A stretch of 64,000 bases of DNA, from the NCBI GenBank assembly GCA_030620095.1, contig JAUTXW010000205.1, positions 806,001-870,000 of the forward strand, written 5' to 3'. How positions within the stretch are numbered: the stretch's first letter is position 1; each line of letters opens with the position of its first letter. Positions 46,825 to 59,078 of this stretch are shown one piece after another. Below the pieces are notes generated by a model, which saw only the letters and a list, made by a program, of their open reading frames with translations, had not been told where the DNA came from and ran no database searches. Made by a program: the position numbers and the translations under genes. The stretch comes from Kuschelorhynchus macadamiae. Its lineage: Eukaryota > Arthropoda > Insecta > Coleoptera > Curculionidae.

Positions 46825-47175
46825 CATATGAACAGATACCACATGGAAATATTAGTGTATAATAAGGTTAAAATTGAAAATGAAGATGATCTTAGAAACC
46901 GTGTTTTTGCTGCAGCGGAACAAATTAGACAAAGACTTAACGTTCTTGGATCTGTTCACGAAAATTGGCTTCGCCCTACTCGTGTGTGTTTAAATAGTGG
47001 CGTTGTTAAATAGTAAGTTTTTAAAGGTTAAAATTGAAAATTAAGATGATCTTAGAAACCGTGTTTTTGCTGCAGCGGAACAAATTAGACAAAGACCTAA
47101 CGTTCTTGGATCTATTCACGAAAATTGGCTTCGCCCTATTCGTGCATGTTTAAATAGTGGCATTGTTAAATAGTT
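46825..47175 (+). pseudogene. mariner-like transposase C-terminus, tandemly duplicated
   Basis: The sequence encodes WKYLVYNKVKIENEDDLRNR, then VFAAAEQIRQRLNVLG and VHENWLRPTRVCL, stop. This matches the very C-terminal segment (LVYxxPVxxxEDLRxRI...VxxSxxRRxxxCI) of DUF4817-type mariner transposases. A unit of about 160 bp is repeated immediately after (47027-47175) with roughly ten differences, including a new stop (GAAAAT-TAA). Nothing of the catalytic region remains. Confidence 0.6.
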
Positions 47176-47449
47176 AAATTTTTAAAATACTTTTTTTAGT
47201 GTGTGAATTACCTACCTAGTGCTATAAATTAATATGCTTTATTAATTTTTGGAAACTAATAAACTAATTAGGGTTGCGTACTACACAATAAGACGCTTTT
47301 ACTATTTCCATTTTCGCTCACAGGATAGCACTCAGACAAAATTCACTCGGATATAAGCGCGAGCCACCCTGACCTTTATAGCTTTGAACCCACAGCTGAA
47401 ATAAGCCGGCCAATTAGTAATAATTAATTGAAATCTTTTATTCTCGATG

Positions 47450-47681
<232 letters not shown>

Positions 47682-47685
47682 TCTC

Positions 47686-48260
47686 TCTCTACGCCGAAGA
47701 CACCGTCATCCAGAAGCATCCGTATCCTGGGTAGACGATTGCAACAAGACATCAATGACCTTCATCATTGGTGTATCTAATGTAAGGGATAAGATCAACT
47801 AAAGAGACTGATTCCCAGAGCCAGAATCCGAGTTGTAGAAGTTGAAATCCTTTGGTCTAACGAGGCCAAGTACGTAGGGATGACCATGGACAAAAGGCTG
47901 AACACATTGATGCAGAGAGGACAAAAACCAGACAGGCAAATCAAAACAGTGGCAAGGAGCCAGCTCACATATAGCTCCACAGATTTTGCCTATGCTTCAA
48001 AACATAACCTTTTGAAGCTCAAGAGGTCAGAAAACAAACTGATTAGAGTGGCGGCAGATGGAACGTGGTTTATCAGGAATGAGAACCTGCAGCGAGATCT
48101 TCAATGGACATCAATTGAAGATATTATACTACAAAAAGCTACCCGGGTGTTGAGGGCAGCCGAAAACCACCACAACGATAATTTACGTGACCTGGTAGAC
48201 TACGATCCACTAGCTCTAAACTACAACTATAGGACAAGGCACAGAAGACCAAGACTTTGA
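47686..48260 (+). pseudogene. Jockey-type non-LTR retrotransposon RT, C-terminal half
   Basis: It starts at the catalytic motif with LYAEDTV (normally YADDT), then SRILGRRLQQDINDLHHW and LIPRARIR in shifted frames. From about 47829 one frame is open to 48260: VEVEILWSNEAKYVGMTMDK (the KYLGVTLD motif), SENKLIRVAADGTWFIRNEN (the QNKxLRxIxxAPWYxRN motif) and LQRDLQWTSIEDIILQKATR. This is the RT thumb and C-terminal region of the Jockey clade. A 58-bp direct duplication follows in the 3' trailer (48389-48490). 5' truncation is usual for such copies. The D-to-E change in YADD would abolish activity even if the rest were present. Confidence 0.83.
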
Positions 48261-48384
48261 CTCCTGCGCTAATATATTCAAGGGTGGACGCGACTAAATC
48301 AAAATTTCTGAGCTTCTGTGCTATTCAGAAACTAGATCTGGCTAGCAGAAAACCTTAGAGTATCATTAGGGGCCAAGAAGAGGG

Positions 48385-48500
48385 CTCCCAGGTACCTAAA
48401 CTGGCTCCGGCGTGAGCTGCAGCTGAACCTGAGGTGAAAGAAGAGGAACTCAGGTACCTCAACGGGCTCCGGCGTGAGCTGCAATTGAACCTTAAGAAAA
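48385..48500. repeat. Two-copy 58-bp tandem repeat in the retrotransposon 3' trailer
   Basis: CAGGTACCTMAACKGGCTCC followed by GGCGTGAGCTGCA and TTGAACCT occurs twice in direct orientation. Confidence 0.8.
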
Positions 48501-48799
48501 AGAATACCTCGCCTCAGTTCCTTAACGCCCGATGCGTGAAACAGCAGTGTTACCGAGGGTCAAGAAGACATCAGAGAAACACCAAACTTAGTTAAGATTA
48601 AGATGACTACATTACTAACAATCTTTTCTATTTTCAGGCAACGCCCAGTAACGAGAGGCGGCATACTGCCGAAAGAGGACTATACCACCCTCACGAGGAC
48701 CAAGTCTTTTAGAGGGTCATCCCGGAAGGACGGCATCAGCCTCATCGAAGGATCATTGGGCTTGCCGTCTCCGTGCTCATTCAGTATTTCGATCTCATG

Positions 48800-48930
48800 A
48801 AGTAAAAATCCCTGAAAATGCCTCGTGCAATCGAAGGCGAAATGTCTGAAAGTAATTCCATTTTGACACGGTCTAAGCCCAAGAACCATGATCTTAATTG
48901 ACCACAGCCTTGAAAGCTTCCGTTCCAAGG
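48800..48930 (+). ncRNA. Hammerhead-like repeat, copy 1
   Basis: CTGAAAA (48812-48818), stem II GCCT...AGGC (48820-48823 with 48835-48838), GAAA (48839-48842) and TGTC, followed by the conserved tail AAGAACCATGATC and CCTTGAAAGCTTCYGTTC. The same unit, further decayed, is at 63085-63175. It is a relic of a Penelope-type terminal repeat. Confidence 0.45.
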
Positions 48931-49249
48931 CATCTTATCCTTGCTACACACTTTATAAGTACAATAAATAAGATATCAATACTTATTCGTTTCACAACGT
49001 TCGGCTGGTCTTAAAGATTGCAGTCCTTGTCCTGCTTTTATTGATTGATATGAATGTTACAGTAACTCTTTTCCGCTGAAAACCACTCGACATCTAGGAA
49101 GATTAATAAAAATAGAATTCGATAATTAGAGTAATTAATTTATTAATCATGCTGAAATGTACTAAAGTTAATAAACTAAACTGGTCAACAGTTGAAGCGT
49201 CCACCTTAGGTTTTTACCCCATTTTCAAAGTTGTCTAACTTAAAAAGTA

Positions 49250-50085
49250 TTATGCGGATTTCCAAGAATTTGAACTTTTTGGGATGATTGGTTAACTGAC
49301 TTTCAATTGAGGTATAAATTTAGTGAGCAATGTCAGATGGTGGGGATGTACATACAGGGCACATAATGGAGTAATGTAAAACAATCCTATTTTAATCAGA
49401 AACGCGCAGTTTGCAGTTGGGACCACTAAGGTAATAAAATAGCAGTGCTCGACTTTTAAATTGACCAGAATACCGTATACTTTTAGTGGCCCTGTACCTT
49501 TCTTAAGATGAACGTTCGCTAAAAAATTGCGAAACCGCCCCGAGACTAATGCACCTTAAACTAGAAAATTATAAATAACCTGTTAAATCATGAGTTTTTA
49601 TACAAAGTGTTCCATGTAAAATTTTGTCACGCTAAATTGCGTAGAAAAACGGCATTTTTGTTTCCAATAGCTGTCAGCAATTTTTGAGGACATCCTGTAT
49701 AAAGCAAACTTGTACATTTCGTGAGAACACTTCACATTAATGTGCTAAAAGTAAAAACAATTGGATCAAATGGCCAACAAAAAAATACAAGGCCGTATTT
49801 AAAAAAAAAATCCATTTTCAGCCAAAAAAATATCTCTGGAAAAAAACGATATTTCAAAAATCGGGGAAATTTGTTTTTTTGTATTTTCATCCTAGACCAC
49901 AAAAATCGAATTAAGAATCAAAATACATTTTTCTAATGACAATGGGATCATCAAACATTTTAGTTCATTTTACATCACTTCATTATTTTCCCTGTATATT
50001 TCTATAATCTGATAATACACACTAATTTATACCTCAATTGAAAGCCAGTTAACCAATCATTCTGAAAAGTTCTGTAGCCACAGCT
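49250..50085. mobile_element. Fold-back element
   Basis: GATGATTGGTTAACTGACTT, TCAATTGAGGTATAAATT and ACAGGG...ATAATG-AGT-ATGTAAAA in the left arm (49270-49385) recur inverted at about 49965-50070. The centre (GTAGAAAAACGGCATTTTTG and similar) lacks a gene. Confidence 0.65.
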
Positions 50086-50648
50086 AAACTAGTCATGACG
50101 TGTTACTAGTTCAGCTGTTTGCTATAGTGTGGCGCCGTGATAGACTGTGTCTGTTTTTTAAATGTAGGACCTCTAGGTAAATTTCCATATCTAGATATAC
50201 AGGGTGTTTTCTAACTGATGACTAAAGATGAAATTTTTTGCCTTATTTTAGGAGTAAAAGTTCGTATAAACATGTGTTCGCAGCCCTTCTGTTTTTTTCT
50301 AAAATATTATTTTCCCGCTGTGCCACGATAGAGAGCATCCCAGCTTTGTGAGTTTTTCTCTGTTGTTTCGTGTTTTGTGGTGTGATTTGGAATAGTTATC
50401 TATAAAATATAATCATGCAGAAGAATGAAATTTAGGTAACATATTAAGCCAATGGGGGTTAGCTGGTTTACTAGCTGTATTTGAAGGTCAGTTTTTTGTA
50501 TCTTATCAATAGTATCATTTTATGTAATTTTGGAGGTAAAAATGAGCAAAGTAACATTATTTTAAGGTTATGTTATTATTTTAAATTATATTTAATTGTC
50601 TGGGTATTTAGCCAGGTTTCGTTATTTATTGAGTTATATATAAAAAAA
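50086..50648. other. No gene; a CAGGGTGTTTTCTAACTGAT end at 50199
   Basis: The left end of a small element begins at about 50199 after TA. Its right end is not found. Confidence 0.35.
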
Positions 50649-50650
50649 TA

Positions 50651-51948
50651 ACGTATGTCCAGTAAGTTTTGGCACAAAATTTAAAACAAAATATTCTTTT
50701 AATATGTAGCTTTGGTTAAACTTTTATTATTTACTATAATTAACGGCTTAGTAACTAACAAAATTAATAATTTAAATTAAATTGAAGGGGCCGTGCTGCT
50801 CAATTAGACGCAATTTTCTGCGAACATCTCGCATTAGGTTATGGACAACTTCAACATCAATTTCGCCTATCTTTCTAAAAATTCTACGCCGTAATTGTTT
50901 CTCATTTTCGGCTTGCCACCCTCCATCATACACTTTGCGGGATAACAATGCCCAAAAATCTTCAATCGGGCGGGCCTGAGGTAAATTAGGGGGGTTATCT
51001 TGTCTTGGTACGAAAGGTATGTTATTTTGACGAAGGTAATTTTGAGTTGCTCTTGCATAATGACAGCTTGCTAAGTCGGGCCAAAACATTATATCATCTC
51101 CCACGTGATGTTGGTGTACAAAATGAACTAATTTATTAAGACAGTTTTCAATATACCTTTCCGCATCCAAAGCTTCCCCCCTAACTCGACCCACATAAGG
51201 TCTGGATATCCCTCTAATCGAAATCGCACACCACACCAAAACTTTATCAGCAAATTTTGCTTTTTCCTTATATTTAACATTGTTTGGGCACTCTTCTATA
51301 TTGTCCGTATAAAAACCATCGTTTCCTTTGATTTCCGAGTTGGCAAGGGTAAAGTATTTTTCATCGTCTAAAATAATGACTTTCTCATTTGAAAAATGTA
51401 TCCGCCTAAGATTTCGACAGCATCTTGGTATCCGTGCTAATTGATTTTCGGTATATTTAGGACACTTTCGTCTTTTTCGATATTTTTGACCATTTCTTGT
51501 CAATTCCCGCCATACTGTACTCTTTGAAGATCGGAATTGACGCGCTAATTTTCTTGTAGAAACTCCGACTCTGTCTTTTGCTCTTCTTACCAATCTTTCC
51601 GTCCTTTCTCGTGTGAAACTCCTTGGTCTTCCACTTTTTGGAAGATTTAAACAGGGAATTCCTTCTTCACATTCGGCTATAGTACGGTAAATACTTCTGC
51701 GTGAAATATTTTGGTTTTGAAAAATGCGAACTATTTCAGCCTTAGGAATTTGCCCAACCAAATTATAAATACTTTTTCATATTTCTAATTTATAAGACAT
51801 TTTAATGCAACTGACTTTAAAAAATGACTTGTCAAACTAATGTCAAGCAAATAAACATTTTTTTGTTTCCAAAGCCATCTCGATATATTATCTTTACAAC
51901 CTATTTTCAAGCCCCTCAATTTTGTGCCAAAACTTACGGGACATACGT
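50651..51948 (-). mobile_element. Complete mariner/Tc1-type element (DD37E), 1298 bp
   Basis: The terminal inverted repeats ACGTATGTCCAGTAAGTTTT and ACGTATGTCCCGTAAGTTTT extend for about 31 bp with one mismatch. Each is flanked by TA (50649-50650 and 51949-51950). A single long transposase frame fills the element. This is one of the best-preserved transposons in the window. Confidence 0.93.
50772..51800 (-). CDS. DD37E Tc1/mariner-type transposase, nearly intact
   Basis: The likely original start is the ATG at 51800, but codon 8 is TGA. Downstream the frame is open for 329 codons (from 51761) to the stop at 50772. The N-terminal half has two helix-turn-helix domains (ISRRSIYRTIAECEEGIP and VGVSTRKLARQFRSSKSTVW) with GRPRSF between. 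The catalytic triad is D in VIILDDEKYF, D in FWPDLASCHYA and E in RPIEDFW, with 37 residues between the last two. VWCAISIRGIS is the usual WGGI-like block. It would cut and paste the element at TA sites in the nucleus. The nonsense codon probably silences it unless a downstream start is used: no ATG occurs before the HTH, so this copy is most likely inactive although young. Confidence 0.88.
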
Positions 51949-51950
51949 TA

Positions 51951-54420
51951 CAGAAAAAACAGTTTGGGGATTAATAAATTAATAGTGCTAAAAGAAAACA
52001 GATAATGCTTTATTTTATCTCCACATTTTGTGTAGCGAAAGTACTTTTCACCAAGTTCAGTAAACTAACATAACCCAACCTACATTTGTTTGGCCAAAAG
52101 AATCAGTAGAATATTTTGTCTCAAAAGAAAGTGTAATGGGGGAAAAATCACCACTGAAAAGAGGGATGGATATGTTTTTTCGTCACAGTTGCTCAGAAAG
52201 TTCACTATTCGGCTACAAAATAGCAGACCGAAACTTGCCCTTTCCAAGCGACCGCGAGCGATTTTAAAACATTTAGTTGTCCTATATAGAACTAAAAATT
52301 AGAGTTAAAGGTAATTTTTTTTAGTTATTTTTGCAATATTTTTCTTTCTCTGTATACTATATCCCTCTAATATACCAATTAAAATGGACATAATGTCAAA
52401 CGTCTTTAAACAATCTAAGAACACCGCAAGGATTCTTGAATTTTCTACTAAATATAACATTAAAGGGTTAAAAATAGATAACAGTAAAGTTACTTTACAC
52501 TATAGTTCTTCATAAGTATCCCTCTTAAGTTATTTACGCAATCGTCCCAGTCCACCATAGCTGTGCGATAAACAAACATATTTCAGATAATAACAAATAA
52601 TTTTAACATATTGAACGTCTATAAAACACGGGACCTACCAATAACACATACTATTGCAATGAGTACTTCCCATTAAGTAATATTGTTTTTATTGTTACCA
52701 AATCTAGAATTATTGCCTGCAATAAAATAACTGTTGCTATTTTCATATTAATTAATTGCATACTATGAATATGATCAAAATAAATAAGTTACGGTAGTAA
52801 TTATTTAAAATATTTACAAGCCATAACGCTCCATTATGCTAGGATAATGCCTGTCAAAATTTCGTGTTTGCTTTGGTATGATCATGGATTAATTTGAGAT
52901 GCCCATTAAGATGTTTGTTTGGGTTGATTAGTCAAATAACTGCAAGAAATTTATTAACGATTTTTAAATATTTAATAACCTACTGCGATGAAAAATTGAA
53001 CTATTGATTTTAAATTAATATATTAATCTTTTTTACATTTAACTAATTAATTTAATTAATTAATTTGTAACAGATTACTAATTTGATATTATCAAGGGAA
53101 GCCACAGTCTTTTAAATTTATTTTTTAGCGCGATTTGCGTCGGTTGCGTAGTAACGGCCACGCGAAGTTGTTTTGTAAAACCTTTTATTTATTCGATTTA
53201 TGTATTCATACCACATCGATGTTCAGTAGTTTCATTAATTCTAATTCGATGTATATTAATTTTAGTGTGGAATGTCCCTTTTCTCGCTAATCGCTTCTAC
53301 TATTTTTCATTTTACCTTTTGTCTCTTCACGGATAGTGAAACGCAGAGCAAACAAATTTTATCTTCCTGATTTATCATCATATGACAGACTATTCCTTAT
53401 CTTTTCCGGTACACTCTGGAACGAGACTGTGTTAATCTTTGGACATTTGGCAAAATGTGAAAATTATAATAAAAATAAAGTCATAACATTTTTGAAATTT
53501 TAAAGTATGTATCTGTATACTTAATTTTTTATTTTTTAAAAATATTTCAGGGGAATATGTTTTTAGGGCTATGAAAGTTGGGTGTTTTAGAATTGTACAG
53601 AATAGTAAAATTTTTATGACAATTTCTAGGTAGTTCATATTTTGATTTTTTAAAATTAAAATTAACTTTATCATTACATTGTGTTTTCAGATGATTTGTT
53701 TTAGTTTTTAAACAACTTTAAATTGCTTAGATGTTTGACGTTTTCTCTATGACCATAAATGTCAAATAAGTGAATTTATATTGCAAGCAAAAATTAATTC
53801 TTAATTATCATATATTTATCCAAAACATTCCACAAAACTAATGCCTGTGCAAAATAGACCAACATGTCCACTTAACAAACACATAATAAAATGCTGCTCC
53901 AATCTGCCCTCTTAAGGGAAAGTAATGATGAATGATTTAATTATGTGATTTTTCTCGAGTTCCTAATGATTTTAATTTATTCAATCTTGCAAAATAATCA
54001 AACATGGTGGGTAATAAATGTAGTTAACGTGTTAAATTCAGTATAAAACGCTGTCGTAACCTGCCCCCTCCCCTAAAAGGAAATAATTAAAATTTAGTTA
54101 AAATAAGATAAATTGTTATAGGGGCGAATATTCATTTGTAATTTTTCAAATTCATCGAAAGTTTACCAAACATTTTTTTATGTTTAAAATAAAACACACA
54201 CCACAGCATTTTATGCATATTTTAAATCTGCTTAATGTACAACGTCTGCTTCTAACGAGCTAGTGGTTTCTTTGTTTACATCGGGGAAATCCAAAGCTGT
54301 AACAAAAAATACGTGCAGCTAATAAATTTCCCAAAAAATGCTGCCAGAATATGCCACATGAAAGACAGTAGTAAAAAGACTTCTTTTAATCAACTCTTTC
54401 AAAAGTGTTGTAAATTATTA
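51951..54420. other. No gene or repeat recognised (2.5 kb)
   Basis: The longest stretch without a recognised mobile element. Open frames are at most 80 codons with biased AT-driven composition. A KRISRIFCLKRKCNGG frame at 52090-52302 is unrecognised. Confidence 0.4.
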
Positions 54421-54423
54421 TTT

Positions 54424-55070
54424 AACTAACGGGTATCTGCGGCTTTGCCCGCGTATGGCGATAAGGATGAGATATAAAAATGTATTTAAATTGCCTTATT
54501 CATCTTTTTTTTTAACACCTTGTATTATTTTTAAAATATCCTAAAACAGGTAATAATGTTATGCAAAATACAAGTGTTCAAGGGTTTTCCTGAAAAACTG
54601 ACTGTTTTTTAAAGAAAAAATATTGTAGTAATTAAAAGGCTTTTTCACAACCCTGAAATTTCAGTTTTAAAAAGTCTTTCTTATTGCACCTCTATACTCT
54701 AAAATCAACTTGCGAAAATTCAGCTTTTTACGTTAAGCGGTTTGAACAGGATCGTAATTCATGGGGACCTGATTTTTTAAAACACCCTGTATAAATAGAA
54801 AAAAATTTGAAATGAGTACCAAAATAAAATAAAATATACTGTTCAAGCGTTTTTCCAAATAGCGTCTCGATTTTTAAATAAAAAATATTGCTATATTTAA
54901 GGGCGGTTCACCCCCTTGGTATTTGATTCTTAAAAAATCCCTTCTTACCCAAGTTCTACAACCTACAATCAACCTGTTTACCAAAATTCAATTTTTTATC
55001 TCAAGCGGTTTAACTAGTAGTGTTTAAGGTGTCAGTGGTCAGTTAATCAAGCTTTTTATTAGTATAGATA
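54424..55070. repeat. Dispersed repeat with CTGCGGCTTTGCCCGCG end
   Basis: It starts ACTAACGGGTATCTGCGGC and ends TTTTATTAGTATAGATA, a pair of ends I know from a repeat common in many arthropod genomes. It contains three tandemly similar 'TCTAYA...CAACCTRCTTRC' segments and no open frame. Class unknown to me. Confidence 0.5.
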
Positions 55071-55195
55071 TCGCAGTTAGCCGTGACTTATCGGATATTG
55101 TTTTGTATTTTAAATTCGACATTTTAAAATTATTATTTAGTGTCCTGTTTTAGATAACACAAGTATTATTAGCTTTTTGTTAAACCGTTTAAAAT

Positions 55196-57129
55196 ATGGA
55201 TTTAAATAATTTAACAAATCAATCTTTCTTTATATATTTACGGGATAATAATATTAATTTTAATAATTCTCAAAGATTATCAAATTATTTAATTGAAGCT
55301 TGTAATATAAGAAATGAATGTAGTGTTAAACAGTTAACAGTAAAGTTGCAAAAATATTGTCATTCATTATCAATCAAGTGGCAGCAATCCAACAGAACAT
55401 ATAACAGATTTTTACGTAATCATCAGATGTGGTTACAAAAAACATTTACAGTTTTAAATAATGAAGAAAATAACGACGAGAAGATATCGACAACATCCTC
55501 TACTTCCCATACATTTGACTCGTTGGGTGATCGACAAAAGAGAAGAAGAACGGGATATTTAAAACAGTATCCTCAGGAACACATTAATTTTGCTGCTAGA
55601 AAAGGACTGAAATCAACGGATGCCCGATTTGTTTATGATTTCTTGCAGACATACCCTGAGCATGCTCTGACAATCAGAAAGTTTTATTAATCAATTCTGA
55701 ACTCAGAAGAGAAAGTTATGTCAAAAGAAGAAGCTTTAAGTATTTTTGTTGCAGCTGATCTATCAAAATACCAATATAACATAATTCGAAGTCATTCAGA
55801 AAATTTTCCCAGTTATTATCAAATCCAAAAAGCGAAGTCAGATTGTTACCATGCAAAAGACATAATTGAAATAACCGAATCGTTTGTCAAGGTAAAAATG
55901 CAATCAGTTTTAACTTAAACTACCACTAGATTAATCGAAACATTGAATAAGCCGAGTTTGCAAAATAAAAATTGTGTTTTATTTTCTAAGTGGCGTTGTG
56001 ATGGGGCATCTGATCAGGCACAATATAATATGACTTTGAATAATAACGAGTCTGATAATAGTGTTTTTATATGTGGTTTTGTGCCTATTAAATTATGTGA
56101 TGCAAATGACAATGACTGTGTTCTTTGGAAAAATGAGCATCCATCTTCTACAAGGTATTGTAGACCTATCCAATTTCACTTTGCCAAAGAAGATGATATT
56201 TTGGTAAAAAAAATTGTTGGTGAAATTCAGCAAGAAATTACCGAATTGTTACCCACTATTTACAAAGACATTACAGTAAGTCATGTTTTGTCCTTTTCAA
56301 TGATCGATGGAAAAATTACTAATATTATGACTGATACCAAATCCTCAATGAGATGTTTTTTGTGTAATTCGTCACCAAAGGAGATGAACAATTTAGATCT
56401 CGTAACAAAAAAAACAATCTACAAAAATAATCTTTCTTATGGAATTTCGCCGCTGCATTTGTGGATTCGGTATTTTGAGTGCTTGTTGCACATTGCTTAC
56501 AATTTACCTTTTAAGTCTTGGTCATCTAAAACTACTGAACAGAAAACTCTGAAAAGTGAACGAAAAATTGAAAACAGAATAGTTTTAGAATTCAAACTTG
56601 TCTATTGGTCGACGTTATTAAACAGGGAAAGGGAACCACAAATACCGGAAATACCGCCAGGAAGTTTTTCGCTAACCCAAAGCTCTCCTCAGAAATAACA
56701 GGTCTGAATGAAGAACTTATTAATAGTTTCGACGTTATTTTAAAAACGATTGCTTGCGGCGAAAATATAAATATCGAAAAATTTAGACAATATTGCTTAG
56801 AAGTTGCCGAACAATTCATTAACCTATATGGATGGTTCTACGTGCCAGTATCTGTTCATAAGTTATTAATTCACGGAGCGGATATTATACAAGAAGCACC
56901 ATTACCTATCGGACAATTAAGTGAGGAAGCTCAAGAAGCTAATCATAAACTTATAAGATCCTACAGAGAAAACCACTCGAGAAAAATGTCACGAAAACCT
57001 AGCAACGAAGATGTATTTAAATATCTTCTTTTAGCTTCTGATCCTTTAATTACAAATTTGCTATCTAATTTTAGCAGTAAAAAGCAAGATCTTCCAGAAG
57101 AAGTGGTAGAACTACTAGATATGACTTAA
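55196..57129 (+). pseudogene. Transib-type (RAG1-like) transposase, two stops and one frameshift
   Basis: ATG at 55196 opens a single frame to about 56580, with in-frame TAA codons at 55688-55690 and 55916-55918, then a frameshift onto the frame ending at 57129. In total about 640 codons. The catalytic residues of the RAG1/Transib superfamily can be placed: first aspartate in SKWRCDGASDQAQY, second in SFSMIDGKITNIMTDTKS followed by the zinc-type RCFLC, and the glutamate in LSEEAQEANHKLIRSYRE followed by NSRK-like HSRKMSRKPSNEDVFKYLL. Also typical are SPLHLWIRYFECLLHIAYN, GTTNTGNTARKFF, YGWFYVPVSVHKLLIHG and LPIGQLSEEAQ. The N-terminus has a DNA-binding-like basic patch (RQKRRRTGY). A live copy would cut at short inverted repeats resembling V(D)J signal heptamers. 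I could not identify its termini. Confidence 0.82.
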
Positions 57130-57134
57130 CTATT

Positions 57135-57800
57135 TTCTTTAGAATTAAAGTTTGTTAATAAATTTTACTATAAAAATTGTCAATAAAGTTATTTTGTATT
57201 ATTTTTAGATTAATATCATTCAGTCTACTGATATAGTACGGAAAAACTACTCTTGTATGTATAGTTAAGTTTTAATAATTAAGCTGAATAGTAAAATTGC
57301 ATGTTTTAATGACCTGCGACGAGAATATCAAATAATAATATAAAGTTAACTAAATTGTTTTAAAAAATGTTTATATCCCCACTATTAATTACTGTTTAAC
57401 AAAAATGATAAAAACTGATAAAAGCTAGAAATTTACCTCATGTGTTGCTCATGAAGATGAAACATGAATAATTTTTTATTTGTTTATTACTTTACAGTTG
57501 TTTATGCTCTTGCTGCTTAAATTAATGGTTTTCATTAATTTAGTTTTTTTTTATAAAAATATAAACTAATATAAAACATTTTTAAAAGGTTTTCTGAAAG
57601 GATAATGTTAGTCCTAAAACTAGTTTAAAGTTTTTTATATATGCATCTGATTACAAAATATCATATGAAAATTTAAAGTTTTCAGCATTTTCTGATCCTA
57701 GTTAATAATATAATGGCCAAGGGTGAAAACAGTATTTTTGATAATAAATAATAGTACATAAATATTATTTGTTAAATTACAAAAATTGAAAGTTTTTTAA
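57135..57800. other. No gene recognised
   Basis: AT-rich 3' flank of the Transib-like gene. No terminal repeat of the CACWRTG type could be paired with the 5' side. Confidence 0.4.
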
Positions 57801-57817
57801 AGAAAAAATAAGTTACA

Positions 57818-58137
57818 TGTTGAGGATGATCTTCTATAAGTCTGAAACGGTGAGTGAGTGAATAGATTCAAAACATTGCACCACAGACCCATACTATTAT
57901 GTATCGTTGAACTCGTCTTAAAGCGCACTATCATAATTTGTAATAATATATAGTGTGTCCTATTTAAAATAAGAAATTTTATTTTAGCCGAAGCAAAATG
58001 CAGCACCCTGTATAAAAGAAAATATATTAAATTAAAATTTCAAAGTAACCTAAGAAATATGTGTTAAATTTTTCCTCTATATTTTATAGTTCTCTAGATA
58101 GTGGGATATGATATCTTATTTTAGACACCCTGTACAT
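57818..58137 (+). repeat. Single diverged arm of the 40-42 kb fold-back family
   Basis: Shares TGAGGATGATCTTCTATAAG (CTGAAGATGATC...AATAAG in the family), CTGAAACG, ACCACAGACCCATACTATTA, GTCTTAAAGCGC, ATATATAGTGTGTCC, GCAGCACCCTGTATAA and TTAGACACCCTGTACATC with 41590-42130. No second arm is nearby, so it is a solo terminal repeat or a deletion product. Confidence 0.7.
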
Positions 58138-58656
58138 CTACAAAAATCAATTAGAGTTTCTTTAATTTCAAACTTATAGAATATTTAATAATTTTAATTA
58201 AAAAAAGTATTATTTTGCAAAGTATTCTTAAAAATATATTATAAAAATGAAATGTCCAACTACTGACATAAACTCGATCCAGTGTGCGGCATCTCAATAG
58301 TGTGATAGTGATATCACTAAAACACAGACATTTCTACCTCTTCTTTGTTTCACTTGCGCGTAATATCGTTTTTATTTCCGGAGTTATGTATAGTCATTAA
58401 AGAAAGACGGAATGGGGGAATACACCAGCCATGCCTTAGCCTCAACTTATTTGTATATATTTATTTGATGTTTCCTACAGATGCCGAAAAGGATGTCCCA
58501 TTTCCGTCTCTCCATCTGTGTAACTATTCGAGGCATAATTAAAAAATTGCCAAATTTCCTTTACCCGGAACTTCCCTTATTATGAATCTTTTCTTTTAAT
58601 ATTGAACTGTGAACTGTGACCCAATTAAATTCGGTACATAGTAAGTTAGTAACACA
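58138..58656. other. No gene recognised
   Basis: Intergenic, AT-rich. The end of this stretch is the TA target of the next element. Confidence 0.45.
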
Positions 58657-58658
58657 TA

Positions 58659-59021
58659 CACTTCCCCAAAAAATTAACGCACCACCAAAAAATAACCAAA
58701 AGTTCAAAGCAAGATTTTATCAAAACTACTGGTCCGATTTAGACGTTTTTTTTTAATGACAGGTTGTGCCTTCCACAATGTTAGTATACTAACGGTATTC
58801 TAATAAAAATCTCTTTTTTACTAATACCGGGTGTAGCAATTATAGCGTGTTTTTTTAATAAAACTTGTAACACCCTGTAGAGTTGATCAGTTACAATATC
58901 AAGTTGGAATTAAAATCACGCCATAGCCTTATCTTTTTTTTACATTTTGTTTTTTTATTTACTCCATTATCTTTCTTATTAAACGAGAAACAGCATTTTA
59001 TAGCATAACATGATTTTATTG
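58659..59021. repeat. Terminal inverted repeat, left
   Basis: 363 bp, nearly identical in inverted form to 60233-60595. It includes ACCGGGTGTAGCAATTATAG and TAACACCCTGTAGAG. Confidence 0.95.
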
Positions 59022-59078
59022 CAAATTATTAATAACGAAAAACCGAAACAAAACGCAACTAAAAATTACACCAAAATG

